From: Nitzschia sp. pyKryTriq1
Taxonomy: Eukaryota > Bacillariophyta > Bacillariophyceae > Bacillariales > Bacillariaceae
Assembly (NCBI GenBank): GCA_956465555.1
Contig: OY101124.1
Coordinates: 682,001-746,000, forward strand
Length of the DNA: 64,000 bases
Direction of reading: 5' to 3'
Shown here: positions 1 through 9,007 of the stretch, in pieces
Layout: every line of letters starts with the position of its first letter
How positions within the stretch are numbered: position 1 is the stretch's first letter
Translations under genes and position numbers: made by a program
The notes under the pieces: model-generated
What the model saw: only the letters and a program-made list of their open reading frames with translations
The model's database searches: none
Told to the model about the DNA's origin: nothing

Positions 1-147
1 GTTGCTGTTGTTGATATTGATGATGTTGTTGTTGACATTGCTGGAGCTCTCATTCTCGCTAGCGGCTGTGGTAGCAGTGCTACTACTTGTACTGTCGGAA
101 GGAGACTCCGCCGAGGTACCAGTAGTGCCCGCATCGTCTTCCGCCAT
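1..147 (-). CDS. N-terminal fragment of a Ser/Thr/Asn-rich protein (partial)
   Basis: A minus-strand frame opens at an ATG at 145-147 and runs without a stop off the left edge (49 codons). The product begins MAEDDAGTTGTSAESPSD and continues as serine, threonine and asparagine low complexity. The Asn/Ile tail comes from a GTT/GAT-type microsatellite. No domain is visible, so the function is unknown. Leading acidic and Ser/Thr-rich tails are common in diatom nuclear proteins. The call rests on the long open frame reaching the edge and a clean ATG; a chance frame in repetitive DNA is possible. Confidence 0.45.
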   Translation of the reverse strand, partial: MAEDDAGTTGTSAESPSDSTSSSTATTAASENESSSNVNNNIININNSN

Positions 148-2195
148 TGTGGAAAGTATATGATATGGATTCTTCCTTAAAGATGATAGATGGACTAACA
201 ATAGTATATCAATCAATCGCCAATGAATCAAACAAACAAAGCTTCTCCAGCAATAACAAGACACAAACAACATAAGAAGAAGAGGACAGAGGACGGCTCT
301 ACTTGCTTGCCTTCCTCCTCCTCCTCTCTCTCATCGATCTCGCTCCTCGACATCATCATCATCATCATCAGTCAGTCATCAGTGCGCTGTTTTACGCGTT
401 GTTTGCGGACGGACTCACTGGGCCCGGTGTGGACGCGCATGGCGTTGGTGTACTGACTGTGCTGGGATGTTAGTAGGAGTTGCACGTAATTGGTCGGACG
501 GGCGCGCGTAACCGTTATGCAATGTGTATGGAACTGTAGATTTTCCAATGATCGATCTACCCAGTTTGAAAATGCATTTCGGCGCGCCCGGCGGGCGTCG
601 CGCTTTCGCGGGGCATACGCTGCACGGGCAATGCGCAAACGAGCGCGCGCTGAGAGTGCGTCTACTCATCATACGTAGTCACTAAGATACTCGTACGTAC
701 CAGTACCAGGTACCGGTACCACAATGCATACATACTCAAAAATTATGGTCGAAGTAGTCCAGAACATTCTGATCATCCTCATTCCTCATCGCATTATCAT
801 TCCTCCTCATTCGCGATATATCAAGACGCCTCTCTCAGCAACACATTTAGTTCGATGGTTTGGCTTTTGTCGTACGCCAATTCTCTCAAATAATACAAGG
901 GGTATCGAAAGATATGGTCTGCGCGCAGCCGTAACGTGCCGGTAAGGCTTGGGTTGTTTAGAGGGGTTACCTAGATTGAGTGTGGACATCGAGGGGTTAC
1001 GTAGAATGAGGGGGTTACCTAGATTGAGTGTGGACATCGAGGGGTTACGTAGAACGAGGGGGTTACGTAGATTGAGTGTGGACATAGAGGGGTTACGTAG
1101 AATGAGGGGGTTACCTAGATTGAGTGTGGACATCGAGGGGTTACGTAGAACCAGGGGGTTACGTAGATTGAGTGTGGACATCGAGGGGTTACGTAGAACC
1201 AGGGGGTTCCGTAGATTGAGTGGTGTGGACATCGAGGGGTTACGTAGTAGAATGAGGGGGTTACCTAGATTGAGTGTGGACATTGAGGGGTTACGTAGAA
1301 CGAGGGGGTTACCTAGATTGAGTGTGGACATCGAGGGGTTACGTAGAGAGGGGGTTAAAGGTTCGATCAAAAGGTATCCCTACCCTAGCCCGCCCAAAGA
1401 GGTTATCCCCCGAATAGCTGGAGCTTTCGTTGACGCGTCAAAACATCTCGCATGACCGACGAGCGCAAAGCCTACTGGCGTGCACGTAACATTTCTACTG
1501 TGTTATGCCCTGCCACTTTTGCATGACGAGTCGGTCAAACGCCACCCCTACAGTACCTGGTACCGGTACCGGTACTGTACTGGTACAGAGCGATGCGATG
1601 AGCAAGAGTGAGCGAGAAATTCTCATGGGCCAGTCGTGACATCTCGCGCACGTACGCACGCACGCCCCTTGAACACGATCTGATTGGCCGGAAGGAATAA
1701 TCCGAGTACGGAATACATATGCCTCCGACGCGCATTCTTTCGCATGCTTCTCCGATCTGATTGGTCGGAAGGAATACTCCGACTACAAAATACATATGCC
1801 TCATTTTTTGAATGACCGTAATCACGACTGGTAGAAATCTACGAGATTCTCCGTAGCACGAATAAACTGCGTCACTTGGCCCTTAATTATCTGCCGTTTT
1901 TTTTGCGCCCCGAACTGAACTCAAAAAATCAAAGCTGTCCCAAGTGCAAAGTCGACGGTCTGTTCGTCTCACGCAACACGGGAAAGTACGGGGGAGATAG
2001 GAAGCGCTGCGCGCAGATTACAAACCAAGAGTTCGTCCTCGTCTCCCAAGATAGCAGCATACCAGTACCGACTGTACATAGAATAATCGGGCGTTATCAG
2101 TGCAGGCAGGCAGCAGGCAAGCAGTATGCTGCTTGGGGTTGTGTGATCTACATACAAAGAGTATAAGGTACAAGTACAAGTACACACAAGTCGTC
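148..2195. other. Intergenic 2 kb: minisatellite, short duplication, no convincing gene
   Basis: No frame here looks like a protein. It holds GGTACC-like clusters near 700-720 and 1550-1586, the 48-bp minisatellite at 963-1350, and a 49-bp direct duplication (1677-1725 and 1754-1802, about 77 bp apart, a few differences) that contains the words GATCTGATTGG and ATACATATGCCTC. The 5' region of the glycosyltransferase at 2196 lies at the right end. Confidence 0.6.
963..1350. repeat. 48-bp minisatellite, about 8 copies
   Basis: Eight tandem units of about 48 bp, each holding two GGGGTTAC(C/G)TAGA words, so the unit is itself an imperfect internal duplication (30 + 18 bp). Two units carry 3-bp insertions. 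Because the period and the insertions are multiples of three, both strands stay open through the array: the plus strand would read LPRLSVDIEGLRRTRG repeats and the minus strand NPSMSTLNLRNPLVLR repeats. Neither frame has a credible ATG start or non-repeat coding flanks, so I treat it as a minisatellite rather than a gene. Confidence 0.9.
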
Positions 2196-3815
2196 ATGTT
2201 GCGGCCGCGAGCAGGAACCACGAATAATGGAACTACCGGACGTCTGGCTTCTTTGGATACTACCAGCAAACTACCAGTACTCAATGCTCGCAACAACAAC
2301 AATAACAGCAGAAAGTCTGCCATTCCCCTTCTTTCCTTATTTTCCATGTTGCTGGCATTTGCGTTTGGAATGATAGTCCAGAATTACTTTCATGTCATGA
2401 TGAGTCATTCCAATGATAATGACGTGGGATCCTCCTCCTCGTCAAGTAATACCGGTCGTAGTAATGGCATTATTCCTGCTGCCTTTGACGATATGATTCG
2501 GAGGGCACGAACTCAGCAACGACACTGCCATGCGCTGGGATTGAATCAAGAAGAATCTTTCAAGGGCTTCAATGACCATGATGCTCATTTGGCACAATTT
2601 GGTCTCTTGGACTTTTTGGATCATCGCTATGAGGATGCTGCTAATACTGCGTATCCCTATCAGTGTATCTTGCCTCCCGAACAAGAATGTGAAGAGACCC
2701 AATTTACTGTTATTTTCATGGCCTACAATCCGGATCGATTGCAGAAAATGTACAATCAGATTATCAAAATGATAACGACGACCGACGACTTTGGAAAGCT
2801 CGTCAAAGAAGTAGTGGTGGTTTGGAATGGAGATAAGCGGGTTGAAGATACCAAATTGGGCCAAGCTCTTGTGGATATGACCAAGGTGAAACCCGTCCGT
2901 ATTTCATATCCCCTCCAATCCGGATTCCCCAATGATCTATTCAATCGCTATCATCCTCGCTTGGGAATCAGTACAAAAGCTATTATGTATTACGATGATG
3001 ATGGTCCTTTTTATTCCTACAAGGCCGCTTTGGGTGGATTCGAATTGTGGAAACGTAATAGCAATGCGCAAATTGGAGCCATGGCACGAAAATTAGACTT
3101 GAATGGTCGGCAAGAAGAAGAACGCTTGAGTATCCTAAATGGGATTGGAGACCGGAATTTCATATCTCACTGTCCGAAAGATGAAATAAGGTACAATTTT
3201 AACGAATTTGCTCAATTTGGTGCGAGAATGGTACTTCCCAGTGGATCCTTTTTGCACAGCAACTATTTGGCGTGCCTCTGGCATCCCGTGTTTACCGAAT
3301 TGCGACAATACGTGCAACAACATCCTGTCAATCCCGACGACGGGACAGTCAGTGCGATTGTCTCACATTTATCAGGGCGGGCTCCCAAAGTCTACTCGAG
3401 ACGAATCAATGAATCTCAAGAGAACGCTGGGCAGCGGCGACTATTGGAAGACCAAGAAACGGTAACAGTGAAGGAGTCGTCATCGAGAGTCAATAATTCG
3501 ACCAATATGCGATGGGAGGGTATCGACCATATTGTTATTGAAAGAAACACAACTTCTCAAACGAGGCGAAGACTAATGGATGGAATCAACTGGGATGCAG
3601 GCGGGGATCATGCCAAGAAGCATGATTGGGGGAAATTACGGAGTGATGCTGCCAATTCTCTGAGTCGCTACTTTGGAAGTGTCAACTCAGGGAGTATTGG
3701 ATGGTGCTATGGCACCCAATATCAGCAAGGAGAATATTGTAAACCTGATCAAGCACGAGTCGGAATATTGCCATGGCTCAAACCAGACCACACCGCAAAA
3801 GACACATGTCCATAA
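2196..3815 (+). CDS. GT64 (exostosin-like) glycosyltransferase, type II membrane protein
   Basis: A 539-residue single-exon protein. A hydrophobic segment at about 42-64 follows a short basic, Asn-rich N terminus, as in Golgi type II glycosyltransferases. Residues about 168-415 match the GT64 fold of exostosin-like transferases: TVIFMAYNPDRL at the start of the Rossmann-like domain, VVVVWNG, a YYDDDG metal-binding DxD motif at 265-270 and IGAMARKL. A later VLPSGSFLHSNYL block matches the acceptor-side half of the family. The last 120 residues are a family-unlike extension with Asn glycosylation sequons. I chose the ATG at 2196 because it directly precedes the anchor; upstream codons in frame look non-coding. 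The gene converges on the sensor kinase, with 103 bp between stop codons. Acceptor and donor sugars cannot be read from sequence. Confidence 0.85.
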   Translation: MLRPRAGTTNNGTTGRLASLDTTSKLPVLNARNNNNNSRKSAIPLLSLFSMLLAFAFGMIVQNYFHVMMSHSNDNDVGSSSSSSNTGRSNGIIPAAFDDMIRRARTQQRHCHALGLNQEESFKGFNDHDAHLAQFGLLDFLDHRYEDAANTAYPYQCILPPEQECEETQFTVIFMAYNPDRLQKMYNQIIKMITTTDDFGKLVKEVVVVWNGDKRVEDTKLGQALVDMTKVKPVRISYPLQSGFPNDLFNRYHPRLGISTKAIMYYDDDGPFYSYKAALGGFELWKRNSNAQIGAMARKLDLNGRQEEERLSILNGIGDRNFISHCPKDEIRYNFNEFAQFGARMVLPSGSFLHSNYLACLWHPVFTELRQYVQQHPVNPDDGTVSAIVSHLSGRAPKVYSRRINESQENAGQRRLLEDQETVTVKESSSRVNNSTNMRWEGIDHIVIERNTTSQTRRRLMDGINWDAGGDHAKKHDWGKLRSDAANSLSRYFGSVNSGSIGWCYGTQYQQGEYCKPDQARVGILPWLKPDHTAKDTCP

Positions 3816-3918
3816 AATATAGTCCTGCTTTTACCGCTTTTACTTTACAATTTGTAGTATGTCTGTATTGTCATTTTCTTACCATGATGCAATTCTTTGT
3901 AGTTTGGTATGATTGACA

Positions 3919-6900
3919 TCAATAGACGAAATTCGCACGCTGCGTTTCCAACAACTGGTTGATTTCACGTTGTAGTTTCTGCCATCGTTCACGCATTTCA
4001 TCCGGACAGCCTCCACGTCGCAGATCATCAATCGTACTAATGATGCGTTTGAGATCAGGACCCCCCCGAGGTATTGTGCTCTTCAAATCTCCTTTGAGAG
4101 CTTGTAATCGATCCTGTATAGATCGCCATCGTTTTCTCAGCGAACTCAATGATGTCAGGCTCAAAGCAGTCAAGACTTCAAGAGCCGCTTCGATGTCGAC
4201 GAAAGGATCATATCTTTCCGTTTCTAGACTGCCGTTGCTTCTGTAGGAAACTCCTAAGACATCGATTCCATCCTGTGGGGGGAAGCGCTTGAACCACCAC
4301 GGCTGGAGTGTTTTCAAGACACCATTCTTGTCAATCGGAGCCTTGACCAGATATCCATGGGCCCGAGATTTGTATAAATCGGCTTCTTTGGCGGAGTCGT
4401 TGGCGCTGCGGACCAAGGCGAGCACCCGTTCATTGTCAGAAGGTTCGAGTCGGTTCAAAATCGTCTGAAGACACAGTGATCCGGAAACTGTACCGTGCAT
4501 GGTGACACCCTCAAGAACATCAAGGTTTTCGTCAGCAATCACCAAGAATGTGTCATCGGGATTTTCCTCGACGAGATTGACTACCAAATCATTGAACCCG
4601 TAAATCTCATCGGCATCTTTACCAACGATCACTCTTCGATTGTTCTCGATGCCTGCAATTTTCAGGTATCGGTCCATGAGTTTCCGCTGGATTCCTGAAT
4701 CGTCGATGACGATGCCCCATGTATTGGGAGGGAGGGCGGTCAGTTCGAGTTCTTTGTATTCCCTAGATTCGTGGGCCTTGGCAGGACACCAGCAAGTAAA
4801 TACAGTGCGATCTGGTTCGAAATTAATCTCGCAGCCACCCCTCATCATCGTAGCACATTTTTTCATTATCCAGGCTCCGTCACCAGAAGAATTGGATTCG
4901 CTCATTTCATGTTTTTCATGGCTTTTACCGTGCAGCCGCGACCCCTGAGAAAAGACTCGCTCATGGACTTCATCGCTCGTCAAGTCGAGTAAATCTTCAT
5001 GACCGACGCCTGGCAGATTGATTACTTCCAAGCGAAATTCTTGGAAAGTTTCGTCGTAATAGATGCAGGTTTCCACTGCTCCGCCTCGCTTGCCGTATCT
5101 ACAAGCATTCGACAACGCGTTCTGATAAATATACCGCAAAAGCCTAGGATCCAAGCCCAAAATTGGAAACTGGACCGGTGAAGCCGTCAGGGAAAAACGC
5201 GTACCCGTGGAGGAGTTGGCTTGACGACGGATATTGGACAGGACGTCTGGGACCTTGATTCGTTCTCTGCGCATTTCGTACTCTTCGTAAATTACTTCTC
5301 GACTCATGGCGTGATCCATAATCGTGTCTAGCACCGCCCGTAGAGTGTCGTCTAGTTCACCGGCATGTTCTTCGAATGCATTGTAGTCCATCCCGGTTGT
5401 TGAAGCTGACATAGAGTCGCTGCTCTTGTAGGCAGTGTCGATCATAGTAATCGATACCCCGCCTTCACCTTCACCGTTGTCTTCCTCAACTATTGGTGAA
5501 ACACATTTCGAAGCCGAGACTGTTTGAGAAGCGCCCCTCATAGTTTCCAGAACGCTATCAAGAATAGAAAAAAGAAGCACCAAGAGTTAATGTCAGCGAA
5601 TGACATTTTAATGTGGTGCATGAAATATGATTTGATCCCTGTTCTTACCCAATAGCAGCCAAAATGCTATTTTTGACTTCGTGGCGCGTGAACCTGTTCG
5701 CTTCGGCGTCCTTTCTCCGAGCTGTTCTTTCCTCCACCAGCTTCTTCTCTGTTTCGAATCGATTAAATCTTTCTGAGATGTCTCGTAGGATGACCAAAAT
5801 AGACGAATCTTCGAGGCTGGAAATCTTTGCTTCGCACCGGAGCGTCTCGTACTGGTCTTGGTTTTCACGATGCCTATACATGTTCGTCATCTTGACCACT
5901 TCCTTTTCTCCTGAGCCATATACTCCAGTCAATAAACTGGCCAAAGCTGCAATATTTTTCCGAATACCCGCAGATCCCTTTGGTTTTTGCGTGCTTTCTT
6001 TGCTTGAGGCCGTGAGCATGATATTTACAGCATCCTCACGAGTAACCGCACTACTCAAATTCAATTCAATGATTTGGTACGAGTAGGAGCCCGTCTTTTC
6101 ATCAACTTCCAGTATGAGAGTCGGCTTCGTGTCCCCATGGACAAGGCGGCAAAGTTTGTCGGTGTCACTTGGCTGATCCGCAAGATCAAAGAATGACGGA
6201 CTGACTACGGCATGAATACGGCCACCGTCCATGGTACACCACACCATCGCGTCCGAGGATGCATTCCATATGGTAGACATTAACACACGCAGTTCCTCTA
6301 GGCGCCGCATTGTTCTTGAGGCATCATCAAAGACAATATTGTGAACTTCGATGAGAAGATTGAGGTACCATACTTTTGAAATGACCTCGAAGACACTTTC
6401 CGTCACCAATACGAGGGAGTCGCTGGAAAAGACGCTGTCTTCGGAGACGAATGGCTTGAGTATGGCGATCACAGAGAAAGACGCAGCGAGAAGCGTCCAT
6501 ACGACAGCGCAGACAGCAATCGTTTTCAGACTGTACTTGGCTCGGTCATATTCATCTTTCACATCAAAAGAGCCTTCTTTTGGCATCTTGATAAAGCGAT
6601 TATAGCGGTGATAGAGGCGATAAAATAGCGAACAAAATAAAATCCACGACATGGCAAACACACCGAGCCATGCAGTCCAGGACTTGCATAGTGGAAAGAT
6701 TGCCCCACCTGCCGTAGATGCACCGATGGCAATACCATGAATCCATGACATTTTGGGACCACTATTATCTCTCAATGGCATGTCAATGCTTTCAGTTAAA
6801 AAAGTCATCAAGAACGCCAATACTATCCACTCGACCCACCGAACCATGTGTGATCGAAGACCGGTCACAGAGTCGACGAGTACTGGAGTGGGAAAGCTGA

Positions 6901-7411
6901 TCATCAAGCAAATCGATGCTATGGCCATGAGTTGCACCGCCATCGAGCCAAACATCAAGCCAGTGTTGACAAACACAAAGCTTTTGTCGCGGATCACCAG
7001 GTGGAGGAATCTTGAAGCGTTTGTGAAAAGCAACACCGTCAGCACAGCCACATTAGCATTTCGCTCGGCGCCCTCTAAATACTCGAAGGAATCAGCTGGA
7101 CAGAGTGTATATACAAGGAAGATTCCCAAATACCATAGCCCAGATGCAACTATTGTTCCTCGACGAAGAAAGGGGCCGACGTCCGTGTCGATCCCAGTCC
7201 AATTCTTTTCGGGCCACAACAGTCCACCCGCAAAGCCGATCCAATCCAGGTGAGCCTCGCCTGATGGTGGCAGCGATGATGATGATGATGATTCACTCTC
7301 CTTAGCTGGAGTACTGTCTTGTGTATTTTGGCGTTGGTCATTTGGTTGTTTGTGAATTTCACCCTCCGAAGCAACCACGGGATTCGATAATATATGGTTT
7401 GATTGCTCCAT
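3919..7411 (-). CDS. Candidate rhodopsin-histidine kinase-response regulator hybrid (8 TM)
   Basis: Two exons, 7411-5649 and 5554-3919. The 94-bp intron (GTAAG...ATAG) is placed by frame continuity across AAIG/VLETM; the product is 1132 residues. After a Ser-rich N terminus come about eight TM helices (residues about 84-360). The fourth, RWVEWIVLAFLMTFL (R191, E194, W195), resembles helix C of microbial rhodopsins, with Glu at the proton-acceptor position as in channelrhodopsins. The last, VFEVISKVWYLNLL, resembles helix G, with K346 at the retinal Schiff-base position and E342 four residues before it. Then come a PAS-like region (about 376-545), a coiled coil, an H-box FTRHEVKNSILAAI (H577), a HATPase with N-box YQNALSNACRYGKRGG (about 731-746), and a receiver domain with acidic pair D872/D873, likely phospho-acceptor D929 and K992. 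A helical tail of about 100 residues has no HPt histidine motif. The ATG at 7411 is the first after repeat-like upstream sequence. The kinase and receiver are firm; the rhodopsin reading is an inference from two helix motifs. Confidence 0.8.
5555..5648 (-). other. Intron in the sensor kinase gene
   Basis: The donor GTAAGAAC is at 5648 and the acceptor TTGATAG ends at 5555, read on the minus strand. Removing these 94 bases joins the H-box exon to the ATPase exon in frame. The intron falls 11 residues after the phospho-accepting histidine. Confidence 0.85.
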
Positions 7412-8130
7412 TCTGTGCTCGACGTCCAGCGCTTCACTAAGCTCCGTCACGCTATTGGGAGAATTTTTCCGATCAGTTGAAGCTCTCAATGATGGAGCAT
7501 CACGCCCTCCCAGTATATAAGAAAGAGAAGTTGTTGGTGGTGAGTATGAGAAGAAGTGCAACAAGAAACCTTCCCTTCTGAGACGTCTGATGGTAATGAA
7601 GTGTGCTTGAGACGTAGTACTGTAGGTAGTAGGTATTCGTATGGTCGTGATTGGGTTTACTTTTTTATTCCTCCTTCCCACCAGCACGCCACCTTCCAGA
7701 AGATTTGTACGAAGTATGATTAGCGGTTCGTACTTGCACCGCCAGTACTTGTGCAAGGAATACAGCACTGTTCCAGTACAGTGTACGAGGTGCTGGTACC
7801 AGTACTGGACTGTACAATTGCTTTTTTTGACAAAAAATAACAACGAACGATGATCTCATCAGGATTGATTCGATTCTTCGCGATGACATTACAGTACATT
7901 GTAATGGTAAAACGCTAGCGTTTCATCGCTTAATGGTTCTCCGTGCGTCATTGCTTGCTTATTTATTTTTTATCTATCTGCCATCATACATACAGTATGC
8001 CATAACAAAGTTGGTCCTACAGCCTACAGTACGAGTGAGTATCGGACAGTCGTACAGTGCGATAAAATTGTACCGGTACCAGGTACCAGTACTGTAGTAT
8101 CTGTCCCCCCCCCCGGACTCCTTGTACCGA

Positions 8131-8265
8131 AAATGGGGGGGGAAACGGCACAAGAGGAGGGGAAAAAAGAAAGGGAAAAGAAAAAGGAAAAAGGGGGACC
8201 TGTGAGAATTCCAAAGCCGGATTCCCTCCGAAGAACAGGAAGTCGGACTTCAAGGAACGAGGGGA
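8131..8265. repeat. Dispersed purine-rich repeat, copy 1
   Basis: A G8-like run followed by an AAAGAAAGGGAAAAGAAAAA purine tract and then a GGATTCC(C/G)TCCGAAGAACA word. The same order of blocks recurs in the same orientation at 60461-60590. The two copies are diverged in the middle but collinear. Nothing suggests coding. Confidence 0.7.
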
Positions 8266-8790
8266 AGAGAACATGACCTAAGTGATCGTAAAAGCTCAAG
8301 AGGGGCAAGACATGGGAATTACATATTGGAAATCAATGGGCAATTGCTAAATCGCTCAATAACGTTGTCTCTTTTCATATTATTTTCTTCGACTTCGACT
8401 TTGCTTTATCCAATCGCTTACAGCAGTACGTGTACAGTGTCGGTACGCAGCGGGTGTGTACACAGCAGGTACTGTACCGGTACGTATCATACCAGGGGTA
8501 CAGTACACTGCTCCTACCGGTGCAGTACCGCGGTACAGTACGTACAAGATCTTTGGTCATCGGCGCTTTCGCACGATGATTGTTGTGCGTCGGCGATCTT
8601 TCTCTTTCAAACAAACTTTTGTCCGCTCATTCTGTTATCGACTCAAGAACACACAACAACATCGTACCCTCATCTTCCGGTACCAGTAGTTGCATCTCTA
8701 CCGTACCAATTTTCTTTATTTTGTCACAGAATAAAATAGTGGTAAGTACTGTAGTTGGAGACCGCTCCTTCGGTCTCTTTTGCATTCTGT

Positions 8791-8915
8791 ACCAGAATAT
8801 TTCCTGGTACAGAATCGTCCGTAGACCGAGGCGTAGACAAAACTGTTTTCGCCGCGAAAACAGTTTTGTCCACGCCTCGGTCTACGGACGATTCTGTACC
8901 AGGAAATATTCTGGT
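8791..8915. repeat. Near-perfect 125-bp palindrome (foldback)
   Basis: Two 62-bp arms around a single central base, with only one mismatch that I can see. The outer words are ACCAGAATATTTCCTGGTAC and its reverse complement. The centre reads TTTTCGC-C-GCGAAAA. The symmetry makes both strands show the same short open frame. No target-site duplication is obvious. It could be a foldback/MITE-like element or a structure-prone regulatory or assembly-sensitive site. Confidence 0.95.
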
Positions 8916-9007
8916 GCGACACATCACTTCTTTTCGCTCTTTTTCCTCTTCGTCGACACTAACACTACTGTACTGTTGCGTCTGTTCTACAGGTATTATA
9001 CTATGTA

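Larger units (their letters stand above)
7412..9007. other. Intergenic 1.6 kb rich in GTAC words; palindrome and dispersed repeat
   Basis: No coding region is supported. The stretch has dense GGTACC/AGTACTG clusters (about 7730-7815, 8065-8100, 8430-8550), a C10 run near 8105, one copy of a dispersed purine-rich repeat (8131-8265) and a 125-bp palindrome (8791-8915). The first few hundred bases upstream of 7411 presumably hold the kinase promoter, but I see no clear core element. A frame upstream of 7411 stays open but reads repeat sequence. Confidence 0.6.

Noticed and set aside
949-1455. 168-codon plus-strand and 187-codon minus-strand frames over the minisatellite
   Set aside because: Both are by-products of a 48-bp period; the plus frame starts at TTG and neither has non-repeat coding flanks.
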